Assembly: GCA_903813345.2 (NCBI GenBank)
Contig: CAIIXF020000005.1
Location: 25,361,375-25,425,374 of the forward strand
DNA: 64,000 nucleotides
Source of the DNA: Owenia fusiformis
Taxonomy: Eukaryota > Annelida > Polychaeta > Sabellida > Oweniidae
Direction of reading: 5' to 3'
Every line of letters begins with the position of its first letter. The stretch's first letter is position 1. Both the position numbers and the translations under genes were made by a program. The notes under the pieces were generated by a model that saw only the letters and a program-made list of their open reading frames with translations, was not told where the DNA came from and did not search any database. Positions 12,997 to 27,900 of the stretch are shown in pieces.

Positions 12997-15900
12997 GTGA
13001 GCTTACATTCAATATATACTTTAAACAGCTGTATTAATTATCCCACTGAACAAAGTTCGAGGGGGATATAGAGAAGCTGTCTGTCCATTCGTTCGTGAGT
13101 TTGGGTAATAACTCAAATACCAGTTGACGGATTTGATACAAATTTTATAGGTTTATGCCTCATGGTTGTAGGACTTGTGCTTGAAAAGGAATTTTCAATA
13201 TGGCTACTTGATTCAAAATGGCCACCCTTTTTCGTAATAATCTTTGATAAATCAAATACTAGTTGACAGATTTGGTTCAAAATTTTTTATATGCTGATGC
13301 CTATGGACAAAAAGAAGCTGTGCTCTAGAGATTTTCAAGATGGGTGCTAAATTTCAAAATGGTCCACCACTTTTTTCGTAAAAAAATGTAATCTTTGATA
13401 ACTCAAATACCAGAAGATACCTCAGGAGACAAGAGCTTTGCTAAAGAAGGAATTTTCAAGAGGCCAGCTGAATTTCATAATGGTCGCCATTTTTTGTTCA
13501 AGAATGTAATCTTTGATGACTGAAATACCAATTGACAGATTTGGTTGAAATTTTATATGCTTAAACCTAGGCACAAAAGAGCTCTTTTCAAGAAGAAATT
13601 TTCAAGATGGCTGCTATTTATCATAACATGTTTTGTTCTGTTGTGTGGGATTTGCTACTCCATGGAGTTGCTGTTTTTTTTTAAAGTTAAACCATAACGC
13701 TGGTCCGTATTGAATATATCTAAATAATATGTAAATAGTCATAGTTATTACACAGAAATATGAGTGCCATCTTTTTAACCATATATATAACATACTACAT
13801 GAACAGTACATATATTCATATGTAAGTACATGTACATGCAATTTTTAATGCCGGTCGAATCTTTATATACATATTTTGTAACTATTTTAGATAACTATAC
13901 TTGAGATTTGACTTTTTTACAAGGTGTTTAATGATAAGAAATGCAAAAATATCTTTAACTGGTAGATCAATGATAACATTTTGACCTCAGAACATGACTT
14001 TGCCTTGTGTTATATTATTAAACTCAAGTGTTAGGCTAATGGTTTTTGGCTGTATATATTTTGATGTATGTTCTCTTTTTAGGAAGACTTCCCTGTCCAA
14101 AGTTTATGTCGTTGCAGTATTTCATTAAATATGAAACTCTTTTTTTCCTTATTTTGAAAGCAACAGTATATATATGTTTTTGACTAATTGAATTTTAAAG
14201 ATAATTTTTAGATTTGTTATCTACATGTATACGGTCTTATATCAAACCCTTGTTACCTCTCCCCCAAATACTTACTTCAAAGGAGGGGGTTATATATCAT
14301 GATGTTAAGACATTTAAACATTAATTTGGATGGTATACTTTTTTTAACAGAAATTTTTTTTAATTGCCTACTCTTCGCATTTGTTTGATTTTGCTTCCTA
14401 AAGCTAGTTTTATCACCAGCATTTGGGGCAGGGGTGATAGACTGTAAAATTGTCTTTACCATTCAGAGGTTGCTTTAGAACTAACTTCTGTGCTTACGGA
14501 AACTCTTCCATGTATTATATGGTGAATGTGGCTCGGGGAGGGGGTGGGGGGGGGGGTGCAATAACATCACAACATTTGAGAAAATGTCAGCAATGTCGAA
14601 GGTCTAGGTAAGTACTCTCATTTTTCAACACCAAGATTTCTGTTGTTGTTGATATTTCATGCTAGACGTGATTTCAAAGTCATGAAGTGTTGCAATCTTA
14701 AGGTAACCTTAACATGTAAATCTGGGAAAAGATACCATGGGAGTCATGCTTTAAAATTCAAAATAGAGTGGAAGAGAGAGAAATTTACAAATTGGGTGTT
14801 TAGTCAATCCTTAATTACATATCAATTCCATGTATATGTCTAGCGAAATCAAAGAGAATCTGACATTTCGTTCATATGGGAAAGAAGTTGTGTGATCAAA
14901 GTGATGTTAATTGTTACCATGGATACCAGGTATACCACTAAAGATAACATGCTGTAACTCATGAAGATAACATATACCTGTAGCATTATAATGGGGGCAT
15001 CTCAAATAGTTTTTATTTAGGGGGGTGGGAGGTAGTTGATCAGTATCAATCAATTCATGTCTTAAATGGACTTTGAGATGTTCTTCTTAAATTTATACAT
15101 AAAAAAATCGGTGTAAGGTGTGCAATATGGTCACCAACAATGTATAAATGTTATCTACAACTGAATCAGTTTTTGAGATGTCCCTTTTATATACTGCCTA
15201 TATGTATGAATGTTTCTTGTTTTTATTATTGCCTGAAAGTGAAGAAGGGATAAGATGTTGGAATAAAGTTTTATCAAGTTAGTATAAATCTGCTTATGTG
15301 ACAAACGTGACCACCTGAACAGTAATGAGAATATACTAAAATAGAATTTAATATAGATTTATTATATATGGCCGGTACAATATGCTTTGAGGCATTTATT
15401 AACTGATACATTTACCAGTGATTTAAATACTTTGGATCAATCAGGAGTGATGAACAAACTGAAATTTCAAGTAAAAAACAAATCAAATTTGAAAAATGAG
15501 ACATTAATACAAAACTATTACATATCTGGAGCAATATGTACTCATCTCTAAATAAATAAAAACAAAGGTCATCAAAGATATGATTTGATCAAATCAGCTT
15601 TTGATAGTGGAACACTTGATATAGCCTACGATATATACAAGAAGTAAATTTAAGTTTCATTTTGACAAACTTGAGTCCCAGCTTAGATTTCGCAGAACAG
15701 AGAAATGAAGAAATGACAATTCAACAAAGTGTTTCTGACAGAAGGTTATCTGACAAACTAAACATTTTGGACAAAATGGGATGTAATGATATGAAGGAGT
15801 CACAGAGTTTTATGATATCTGCTTCTGGATATTAAGGGACTATTAGGATTATGTCGGATTAGGCAAATAGTGATAAGGATGTTCCAACGAACCTCATCGG

Positions 15901-18900
15901 GTAAGATTAGAAAACCCTAAAAAATGATTTTCAACAATAGGAACAGATGGTATTTTACCCTATCGATAAATTATGCTGAATGATAATATTTGAGCTACCT
16001 GCTCATGTTACAGAGTGTTGAACTTTGCCTCCTAATCAATTAAACAACTTTAGTTAACATCTAAGGTCAGATCTTAATATATTTAACTTACCTCTACATA
16101 CCTTAAGATCTGCCTATAAATTACCTGATTATAAGTTAATTGTGGGCATTAAACAACAAATTGGAACATTGAATATGAATGAGCAAGATTGATTTAACTT
16201 GTAATCGGGGTTATTGTGATTGAATAGTGACAAGCTTTATGTACATACAGTTGGAATTTGGACATTATTTGATGAAATACCAGAATCACCAAGAACTAAT
16301 CCCTGATAGACACAATGAACTTTGTAGATTGAAAATTTATTGAACTGCAATTCATATGTGCACAGGTAATAATGGTAGACAGATAGCAGATGTAATTAAC
16401 AATAGAAGAGTAGGAGGATCATAAATTTAAATGTGAGACAATCGTTAGATTGCGAAATAGTTTGTGGTGTACATGAGCTTGGAGGAGTATCTGGAGTATT
16501 AGAGGTCAAGTACTGTGAGAACAAATGTACATCTATTGTGATTGATGTGAACAGGTGACTGGTCAAATCTGAATGAGGCTTTAACACTGTGACATTTACT
16601 GACATTTAGATCTCTGAATCTGAATGAATGGACATATATAGCTGTAGACATTAGTACAGAGTATGTTATAGACACATTTAACAATGTCAAAGACAGTTGT
16701 TAAACAAGCAAGGTAATGAATGGCTCACAGTAGGAGGTGTTATTGCAATTTCATCACTTAACAGCGAGAAACATGAAAAACAGCATGTTCTTGTACTGAA
16801 TGACTATGCTACAGTTACGTAACATTAATATAAATTGTCTTAAATAAGTTATCTGCCTAATGAAGTGCTGTCTGGAACATACATAGGGCTGCAATATTGA
16901 CCAGTACTGAGTACACCTGACATTATTTGTAAAAGGACTTACACTGATGGATTGAACCTGTCACATGGAAATTCATTTATGAAAACAGTTTATCCATATG
17001 TTAAGGCAAGGAATCATATATCTGGGAATAACGTCACATAGAGACTGAAAAATCTGAACACTGTTCGAATTTGTGAGATATAATTGAATTACGGACACAT
17101 TGATTAAACATGGAGGAGCCAGCTAAGAAGCCACCTAATATCCGAACTGTTTTGGGAATCGTAGACAGGATAATGCAGAGTATGGGCGATGTAGAAGTCT
17201 ATACATATGAGTTTACCCGTTGGTGTATTGAACAAGTTTATGTGCGAGTGTTCGGTTATCATGTAAACCTAGAAATGTTAGCTCCATTTGGAACTGATGA
17301 AGGACCTAAACGACAAGTTGACCCACCGAGAGTAGGCCTTAGTACAATCCTAGATGCTGATACTATTAATTCTAGTGTCATTCTGAAGAACTATGCTGAT
17401 TATGAAGAGGGTAAACCTATCCAAGCATCCCTTCGTGTTCCCTTAAGTAAACTAAATAGGCAGAATCGTCCCAAACCACCACCTGTACCCCCAAAGCCAA
17501 GAAAATCTCAAGACAGGTACGTCCAGCAGACTGTTCATCTTCCAGTCATAGAGGAAGTCCCTTTAGAATCTAATGAGATTCAACCCAAATCCCTCATGTT
17601 ATCCCAAACTGTACAAGATATACATTGCCATTCCATTCATGAAGCCCCTCATGTATTCCAACAAAGATCCCACAATGTTCAAGAACGGCCCTTTGAACTT
17701 GCCTTGAATGTCCATCTTCCTTCCAGCTCAATACAACAGAGAGTTGAAAGTAAGAATACAATGCTAGTTAATGAATCAATGAGGATCCAACCTGCGAGTT
17801 CTATCACTGATGGAGAAAGTGAATATCAGAGCAATGGAACTCAACCATCCATTACTGATATGAATGACTTGAGTTATGACAGCATTGATGATGTAAGACC
17901 AAGGGTTCTATCAACTATTGAAGAATCCACAGATTCTGAAGATGAAGAGGATCAAAATTCAAATGTAGAGGTTGAATTAAATGCATTTGAGAGTTGTGTG
18001 ATAGAAAATGGTCTTGTGACATATGAACACCTTCATGATCAATCCTCAATGGACAATTCACTCGCCTTAGATATAAATCTAACTGAACAATCAGAGGAGG
18101 CATTGATAAGTGTACCAGGGTTAAAACAAGATATTGCTGAGGATTTCAAGTCACTGGATTCTGGTATAAGTAGTATGGATATGTTAGATGCTAACAACGT
18201 TGACCCATTATATGTTCTTGAGCAATATTCTGGGACAGATGAAGATGAAATTGAAGAAAATGTTTCTTTGGATTCTCATGAGAAAAATGACATTGTCCAA
18301 GAAGTCATTTTAGATTCAGATAGATCTAACATAAATATTTTGCCTGAGAAATCAGGTCAAGAACAGCAAAGCTCAAGTGGTGCTACACATTTAATGGATA
18401 TCAGTCATGAATATTCAAAAGACAATCTAGTCAAGGACATTCCCAGCATAACAAGTGCTCAAAATATAGAACAGAATGCAGTAATGCCTTCATGCAGTAG
18501 TAGTGTCATAATACAACAAGGTATTAAAAGCGACCCTAATAGTACTGACATTCAGGAATTTTCCTGTACTGTAGATGCAGTTGGTCACACAGTACAGACA
18601 CAGTCAGGCTGTTCTGATACTGAGTCAAGTATACCAACAAACATTCAAAGTGATCAAGGTACTGTCAGTAAAAACAATTCAACCATTGTAATAAAGGACA
18701 TTGGAGATAGTATACCTAAAGATACCCAAAAATATCCTCAGGACAACACGGTATCTCTAAGTTTTAATGAAGTTTATAATCAGGCACAAGAAATATCAGA
18801 CAATCAAAGCAGTCAACGCAGTCATAATTATGATCAAATACCTCAAGATTTCAAGGAGAGCCAACGAAATAATCTTGAAGAATCCATCCAAGTGCAATTA

Positions 18901-21900
18901 AATACCAAAGAAACCTATGATAACTCTAATGGAAGTAGTGACGTGCCTTTAGAAGCAAAAGGAAGTCAAGGAAAGGAGCTGGAATCAGAATTGTTCGATT
19001 CAAGAACGATCAATACCCATCAGTGGACAGTTTGCCAAAATGAGTCAGCACCCTCTGATGTTAATATGCCTGATATGCCTAATAACCATCATGAGCTCCC
19101 AAGTCCTACAATCAAACAAGTCGAGCTTTCTCATGGTTTCATAACAAGCAACGGCAATACCCATAAGTTTGACTGTGATAGTCCAACTTCAGTTTTGACA
19201 CAGATAACTTGTAGTACTATAGAAGTAAATGTAACAAGTGCCTTTCATGAGCAGGTCTCATCCCAAGAATCAGCCCCTAGCGAAACCCTTGGTGAAAACA
19301 AGGTAAGAAACCTTAGTCTTAACTCTAGTCAACATGGTCATAATGCTGTGACATCAGAGCCTGGTGTTACAGATCAAGAGTTGCCAACAAATGCTGTACC
19401 ACTTAAAGGCTCCATGAATTCAAGAGAAGAAGCAATGAAATCATCTTTCATTGATATATTGAAAGGGTATGAAAAATTACATCCTGATATAGCTGGGCCA
19501 GAAGTTCAGACTCCCACTCAAGCAATAAACAAAGATTGGAAAGCACCTGGTGAAATTTCTGCTCCATCAAATCTGATTTCTATTAATGAATTATCTACTA
19601 AACAAACTTATATATCTACTGTGAAAGGTCAATCTGATACTGAGCATGATAGGGCAAGAGATCAATCTATAGCTATAAATTCTAGAGGTCATGATAACCA
19701 AATATTAGAGTTAACAGACAGTAAATTAGGGATTCAGAATATGACACTACCCAGTGTCTCAACCTCTGTATTTGATACAGAAAATATTGACAGAACTGTG
19801 CCAAGTTCAGTTGAGCCTCAGCCAGAGGTGCCAGTGTCTAAGTCTAAACAGGTTAAGTCATCAATACTTGAACTTTTCTTGGGTAATCAAAATGAAGTTT
19901 CTGCAGCAACCATTCCCAAGAGTAGTCCCTCTAGGCAAGTTGAAGCAATCCAAACAAGTCTTTTGTCACCTGTCCCTCAGACATCAGCTGACCCCTTGAA
20001 CCCCGATTTAGATTCTATATTTGGATTTGAAGATGCATCACAAAATAGGCTTGCAGCCAGGTTCATTCAGGCAATGGATGACTTGGGCGATCCTGAGTTA
20101 CATCTAGATATAACTGATCAGTCAAATTCCCATGATGGAACAGAGATAAATAAATTCCAGACAGGTATCAGTTCTGGTGAATTTCTTATTCCTGATAAGA
20201 CAGTTCATATAGTTTCCTCTATTTCTGGTACAAATATGCAAGATATGTTTCCCCATGGATCATCTTCAACTAATGAACTGGTGAGTGGTACAACTGGTCT
20301 TACACCAGTGAACATGAGCCATAGTGATATTAATTATAGTGATTATCACATAGAAAGCAAGAGTGTATCTAATGCTAGTTTAACAGCTTGTAAAACAACA
20401 TGTGCTATTGAACCTGCCAGCGTGAACTCTTCATGTATAAACACAGTATTGCAAGGTCAAGCTGCCACTCAACACAATGAAATATTAGAAATTAAAACCG
20501 ATACATTCAAAGCAGGAAATGAAACAATTGGAATTTATCCACATAAATGCTTACCGAATGAAACTCAACTCAACACAGAATGCCAAGTAGGTGTTGATTC
20601 AGTAGTAGGGGTTGTTCCCAATAAGGAATTTAACCAAATAACGAGCAGTTACAGTGACAAAATAATCAGAGATGTGGATGTAACATGGGAATATTTATCA
20701 GATGATGCAGATATAGACAGCTGTGTAAAACGAAGTCAGCCAGACAGCACATTGTTTCATGAAGTGAATGTGTCCTCATCATCTGACACAGCTTCAGAGG
20801 TAAATACAACAATAGATGGCATCCCTAATAAAAATACAAAGTACACCGTATACAGGAAAAATGCAAGTAGGAAAGATAACACAATAGCAGCCAAAAGTAG
20901 TTTGACAGTTCAAACGCAACTTGACAGCGGTAAAAATAGCTCCAATGTGAGGCCATGTGAGATGAACAGTGCAAGTAAGCAGATAATGACATATGAATCA
21001 AATCTCAGTCCAAATACCAGCACACAACATAAACTTATTAGTTCAACTATGCCATATAAAAACTCAACAAACTATTTGAAAGAGAATGAAAATATTCAAT
21101 GTAGCTTAGCCGATAAATCATTGTTTAAACAAGGGTCCACTGGTATGTTGGAGAGTCACAGTAGCCAGTGTAAAACTGGAAATAAACTTGAACATGAAAA
21201 AACAGGACTATTGATAAAAAGTAAAAGTGAAAAGGGGTCAAGTGAAATATCTAAATTAAGCAGTGACAGTATTACATTGGAAGCCACTAATGTGACCTCT
21301 ACAAATACAATTAGTAAAAATCTGGAATCCAGTGAAAACAGTAGAGGTCAAAGTTACTTACAAGATCAGTATGAAAAACATGGTAATGATACACATGTAC
21401 ACACAGTGACAAATATAGAAAATGGTAATTATATGTCGTACTTAGGTATTCAGGCGCATACAGATCAGGACTTAAACATACCACAACCTATCACATGTTC
21501 GAATATATCACATTCTGATATAGCCACTAAAGTTTATTGTAATCCAGATAAGAGTGATTCTATTCAAGTAGAGATACAAACAGCCTATGGACCTTGCCCA
21601 GATATCACTTCTACTAATACGCTAAACTGTGGGGAACAAGACACTTGTAGCTTAATAGCTGGAATTGACAGTGGGAGTGAACAAGTGAAACCAAGTGAAA
21701 GATTGATTGAAGTAGGTAGACCATTAATAAAGGATATATCAAGTACAGATGATGACAATGATGAGATCTTGATTGCATCTGATAGACAGAGCAACATGGG
21801 CCGCAAAAAACCTAAGCGTAGAGCAAAATCAGATAATGTAGCATCTGATGCTGAAATTGATAACAATGTGGTATTCCAGAAGACATCTGAGCATAGAGAA

Positions 21901-24900
21901 TCGGAAAATAATACTAACAGCTCCCCTTTAACAAGTGGCCTTAAGGATATACCCAAAGTGGCATCTTTCGATCCCCCTGCTAGAAGTGGTGCCAGTGATA
22001 TTCCCAGTTTACTACCTAATGATGCCTCAGTGCTAAGCATACAACCAGGAAGCCAACCAGATATAGGATCAAACATTGCTATCGATATGAGTAATAAAGA
22101 GTTGCAATCTAATGGTAAGAATGCACATGCTATAACTCCAGATGTTGATGGAGCAACTCTTGTATCAGACAATGACATTCAGAGAGGCAATTCAGATGAA
22201 AGGGAGAATTCTGAAACCTCATTGGATGATATTCTACTCGGTCCTGAATACCAGGATGATACTTATGGAGCAAGTGATGACAGTAGTGATTTATCACTGT
22301 CTGATATTGAACAGAATAACAACACACTAGATGCGCTCGAGGAACTTGATGAACCGGAAGAAGACCTTAATATTAGCATTGGAATGCCTTATAAGGACAT
22401 TAGTTTGACTCAACTAGAGTCTGTTGAAAAAACTGAAGAATCTATTGAATTGGAAAACTCAAATAAAGCACCTGCAGGAACAGACACTTTACGAGACAAA
22501 TTGCCTGAGAGTAATCTTGATTCTGATAATATCCAAGAAAGCAAAATCTTTAATGAAGATCAAACTAAAGAACTACCTCTACCAGACATACCAAAAGATG
22601 AATCAACCAAAGAAACTATAGACAATGGATCAGCAAGTCAAGTGCCTCAGATAGATAAGGTTGATGGTGCTGAGAATAGGACAAATACAGTCCAAAATGT
22701 CGAGAGTACAAATGCATTTCATGAAACAGACATTGATATTGCTACAAGTCAATCTTCAGACCAAATCGAAAAGGAAATCTTCATTTCAGAAGATCGTACT
22801 GAAGACTATCATGGTATCTCAGGATTACTCATAGCAGGTACATCTACCCCGGTGAAATCAGCCACATCTAAAGATGTAATGCAAGTAAGAACTACCTCAA
22901 TAGACAGTGGTGATGAGAGCTTACCAAACAGCTATAGTGAACAGAACAGTGACTATGACGGATACTACTCTGATGAAATGTATGATAATGTTCCATGTGG
23001 CAATGATCCCAGATATTCTACATTTTCCAACTTGTCAGAGTTAGAGTTTGGACAAGATGAATCAAACTCTGTTAGCACTCCTCATAATGATCAAGAGAAT
23101 GGGGAAGTAAAAACTATTGATGATACTGAGGCAGTCCAACATGATAATGTAATTCATCGTAGAACACACATTGAAACCCAACAATCAGTAGTCAGTTCAA
23201 CTGGAGAAAGTGAATGTGATAGTGATCTGATCAATGAAGCACTGGATGAAGCATTTGACATGTTAGATGAAAATCCTAGTCCCTCAATTAATGACACTGA
23301 GTCATTTGAGAACTTTGAGATATATGTTCCACCGAGAGATGATAGTGATGAAGATGGGGAAGATTTTGAGGATAATGAGATGGTAGTCTATGGGGATTAT
23401 GAATTAGGAGATAATGAATCCTGTGTCAGAAACTGTCATATTTTATATGTGATACCTGAAGAAGAATCAGAACAAGTTGATGTTATGGTTGCAATTGAAG
23501 GGGAACAAACAGAACCACTTGAAGAGTTTGCTAAGAAACTGATTGAAAATGTCCAAAGAAAACTTTCAGAAGAAGATGATGTACCAGTAAATCCCGAAAA
23601 TATGGAATCACCGGATGATCATAGGATTTCTAACTTCGAGGAACAGGATCAGGGCGATATAGTATTTAAAGATGACAATGCACCCAGAAAAGATGTTTTT
23701 GAAAAAGATAATGATACTGCGATGTCAACCCTTGCTGCAAATAAAGAGGTTTCTTCCAACACCGTTGATTCTAAAGAAGAACTTGACAACTCAAATTTCC
23801 AGAGAAAACTTTCAGAAGAAGATGATATACCAGTAAATCCCGAAAATATGGAATCACTGGATGAACATAGGGTTTCTAACTTTGAGGAACAGGATCAGGG
23901 TGAGAAAGTATTTGAAGATGACAATGCACCCGGAAAAGATGTTTTTGAAAAAGATAATGATACTGCGATGTCACCCCTTGCTGCAAATAAAGAGGTTTCT
24001 TCAAACACTGTTGATTCTAAAGAAGAACTTGACAACTCAAATGTCCAGAGAAAACTTTCAGAAGAAGATGATGTACCAGTAAATCCCGAAAATATGGAAT
24101 CACTGGATGAACATAGGGTTTCTAGCTTTGAGGAACAGGATTGGGGTGAGAAAGTATTTGAAGATGACAATGCACCCGGAAAAGATGTTTTTGAAAAGGA
24201 TAATGATACTGCGATGTCAACCCTTGCTGCAAATAAAGAGGTTTCTTCCAACACCGTTGATTCTAAAGAAGAACTTGACAACTCAAATGCTTTTTCACCT
24301 ATAGCTGCTGTAGATCAACATGCTATAGACAACTATGATAATGTAACAATAGACTCCCATATACCTACTGTCCACTTGGATGAGACTGGTAATAATGTAG
24401 CAGAACCTGAACAAATAGAGCATTCCAAAACATTGACATATAGTATTGAAGATGTCCAAGATCCAACCACAATAGAAAAAGAAGTAATTGAAACCAAAGA
24501 AATCATAGTTGAACGGACAGAAGAAGTTACCACTCAGGAAAACGTGACACTTGATTTGAACAATTCAAAAGAAATTGAAACTGCAATTGTAATTACCGAA
24601 AAGGAAAAGAATGATACAAGTGAACAGCAAAATAATTCAGAAGAACATGATCCCGTTATAACAACCATGATTTCAAAGGAAATAGAAACTATTCAAGAAA
24701 GTGGTGAAGTTGAGGTTATTGGAAATATGTCAACAGAAACTACTGGTTCAACAGAAATATCAGAGATCAACATCGAAGAACTGGAAACCAAACCTGATGA
24801 CGATACAAATGTCCCTGTCTATGAGGTACCTCCAAGATCACAGGATGTGTTAGATGAAGAACTTCAGGTTGATGATTCTCCAACAGTCAGCTCAGAGAGC

Positions 24901-27900
24901 ATTAACATGGAAACAGTTTCAGCACAAGGGAGTGAAAATGTAATCAATTTAGATGAACAAGCCCAAGCTGATAACCTTTTGGATGAAATTCAATCTGAGT
25001 ATCCATCAGTAAAGATTCCAGAAATTACTGTTGAAGAACATAGTATCAGCAAATTTGCTAACTCTGATATTGTATCTCAAAATGAGGAAACAGTATTATC
25101 TTTGGGAAATGATGTTGATGATCAAAAAGAAAAGAAAAATGATCCTAGGTTAGAGGTCATTGTTGCTACACAAGCAATTGAAGATGATAATCAAAATGAA
25201 GTTACTACAAATGAATCAGTACCTGGTAAATCTGTAATAAAGCCTCCAATTGCTCCAAAACCCATATCCTTCAAGGCAGTGTCTGAAACATCTAATGATA
25301 AAGAAACACCAAGTCTAGATTTAAACCCTTCTTCTGACACTATCATGCCTATTGATATTGAAAATGATCTTGATAATGACCCAGTTGTTCCTGTTAAGCC
25401 CAAAGTTGGACCCCCTGTCCCACCAAAACCCCCGTCCCATAAGAGACCGCTTGGTAGATCTCTTCAACAGGCAAGAGGGCCTTGGACTCGGAGTGAGCCA
25501 AATCTTATTACATCTAATACAGACATTGACATTGAACCAGACCCCAAGTCAGCATCTAAAGAGTCACTCAATATGACACTTAAGAAAACCACAGAAAGTG
25601 TAACTGTTCAGCCGTATGATGAAAGGGGTTCTAAGATAAGTTTGGCAAGGGAGACATTAGAACTTACAACATCAGATATCAAAGCTGTGAGTGCATTCAT
25701 GGAGAACAATTGTCGAACCATGCCTACTCACCAACGCAACATGCGACTTGCCCAAATGAGAGCTAACAATGTTATCAATGCAATCATTACAGGTATGTCA
25801 ATATGTCATAAGCTAAGATCCTAGTACAGTGTATGTCAAATACAAGAAAAGCCAAGTTCATTTGGTCGGTCAATTTTGATCCATACACTTTGTCAGATGG
25901 TTGTAATTTTTGGAGATCTCTCCTTAGACTTTGCTTTAATATGATTTCACTTTTATTTCTGTTATCTAATATACTTGACTTAATACTGACTTCATTTGTA
26001 GGTTGCTGATTGGAGACTGCAGCAATGTGATTCTAAAAGCCATTAGCCTAACAAAAGTATACAGTGTACCACCATTACCATGTTAATACATTGCTTGCAT
26101 ACTTCATTCTTCAGATCCCGATGACCCAGCTTACCAGCGAGAAATGCAACGGCCTGCAGAGGTGAAAGAAGATGTCACTCAGATGGAAAGACGCAAACGT
26201 GTGTCTCTAATTCTCAACAGTTTACAGTTTCGTGAAGAGTTAGAACACATTGCGGTGGAGCAGCTGTCAAAGGGTCCCCACCCCAACAGCATCCTTGCTC
26301 TGTCCTCTATCACAGAGTTACTCCTCCCTCAAGCAAAGTTTAACCAGAGTGCCAGTCTACAAAAAGGTATGAGCACACTTATATATTTGCCCGAATTTGC
26401 CGAATCACAAATGCCAATATTCAAAAAATCATCTCAGCAAAGTCTTATTTAACCATACCAACAGCAAAGTATGAGGGACAATACAGTTGACAGTTCTTAC
26501 AATATAGACTTAGGCCATAGGATATTGATAAATATATTTTGTCATCATGTAACAAAGCTTATTAACATGCTTTCCACTAGATTGTATTGCTATCATGAGT
26601 CACACCTTTGTAATTCACAATTTCTAATTTTTATTTTCTCTCTTTTTGTAGGTCTATCGGGTAAGTGTGGAATTAGTCACTAATAGTTCTTTTAACAAGT
26701 ATTACATGGTTATTTTATGTCTTCACTTAGTTATCTTGAAATTATTAATCACACCTTTTGGTGGCGAGGGAGTACATGGGAAAACATAAGATAAGCACAA
26801 ATATAACAATTTTGATATAAATCCATTATAAATAAATTACTACATGACTGCTCAACAATTAAAAGTTGAAAGTGTAAAAGTGAGACACCTTATATTCTTC
26901 TAATTTAATCATTCCAAAATAACATATAGATAGTTTAGAAAAATAAAATATTCCAAAATTTGAACCCTTGAATTTCATCTTACAAAGGTCATAGGTTTTC
27001 TATGGTTACCGGACAACTCAGACCCTGGAGAACCCGAACCCAAGTTGTCTTTGGTCTGAGTTGTCTGGAAATCTTTTCCATGCATGTGTTCTTCAATGTA
27101 GGAGGTGGAACTATTGTCCCTGTGAATGACATCAAGGGCCAGGATGCCAAGTACTACAATAAAGGAGAGAGACTTTTGCGCTGTAAACTAGCAGCCACCT
27201 ATAGGCTTGTAGATCTCTATGGATGGACACACGGCATCTACAACCATATAACAGTAAGTCAACGTTCCTTCATAATCACCTCCTTTTTCTCAGATCCTGT
27301 GTGGGTTAGTTATCCAGATCATTTCTTCCTCACTATTCTTCTTTGGGGTAACAAGCTTCATGGTGCCCATATATGTCATTTCAATGTAACATAGTGAATG
27401 ACCATGATTCCAGAATTTTATATCTGAGGACATGTACATGCTAAGATCTTGCTCCTGCCACTATAGTTTCATCAAGGCATAGTTTGGGATAAACTGAGGT
27501 TATCTGAACTAGTTTTCAATGGATAATGCCACTTGAGGGTTAAGTGGTAGAGGGTTGATTTAGCATTTAGTGGGAGAGGTATGATTTATGATGGACTTCA
27601 AAACAACTTGTCGGAAACATATATGTCAGAGGCATTTATAAAGGAGCTTTACTCCCATGATTCCTTTGATTCAAAATTCAGGATCAGAGAAGCAGTAATA
27701 TTATTGCTATTTATGAATCAATCCTCATCTTTCAACATAGAACTTGCAGTACATTGCTGTATTTACAGTAATGAAGCAAAAAATTGCACTCAGACTTAGT
27801 TTGGCATTAAGAATTGTTAAAACCTCCCATGTTTTATGATTTAGTATCACTTTCATCGCCAAAACATACTTGACTTAGATCTTGATAAACAAGTTTGCAT

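Noticed and set aside
21585-22178. 197-codon minus-strand ORF opposite the giant exon
   Set aside because: Antisense shadow of the coding strand; the sense frame is continuous and joins adducin by phase.
23895-24281. 128-codon minus-strand Ser-rich ORF
   Set aside because: Antisense shadow of the 246-bp coding repeats.
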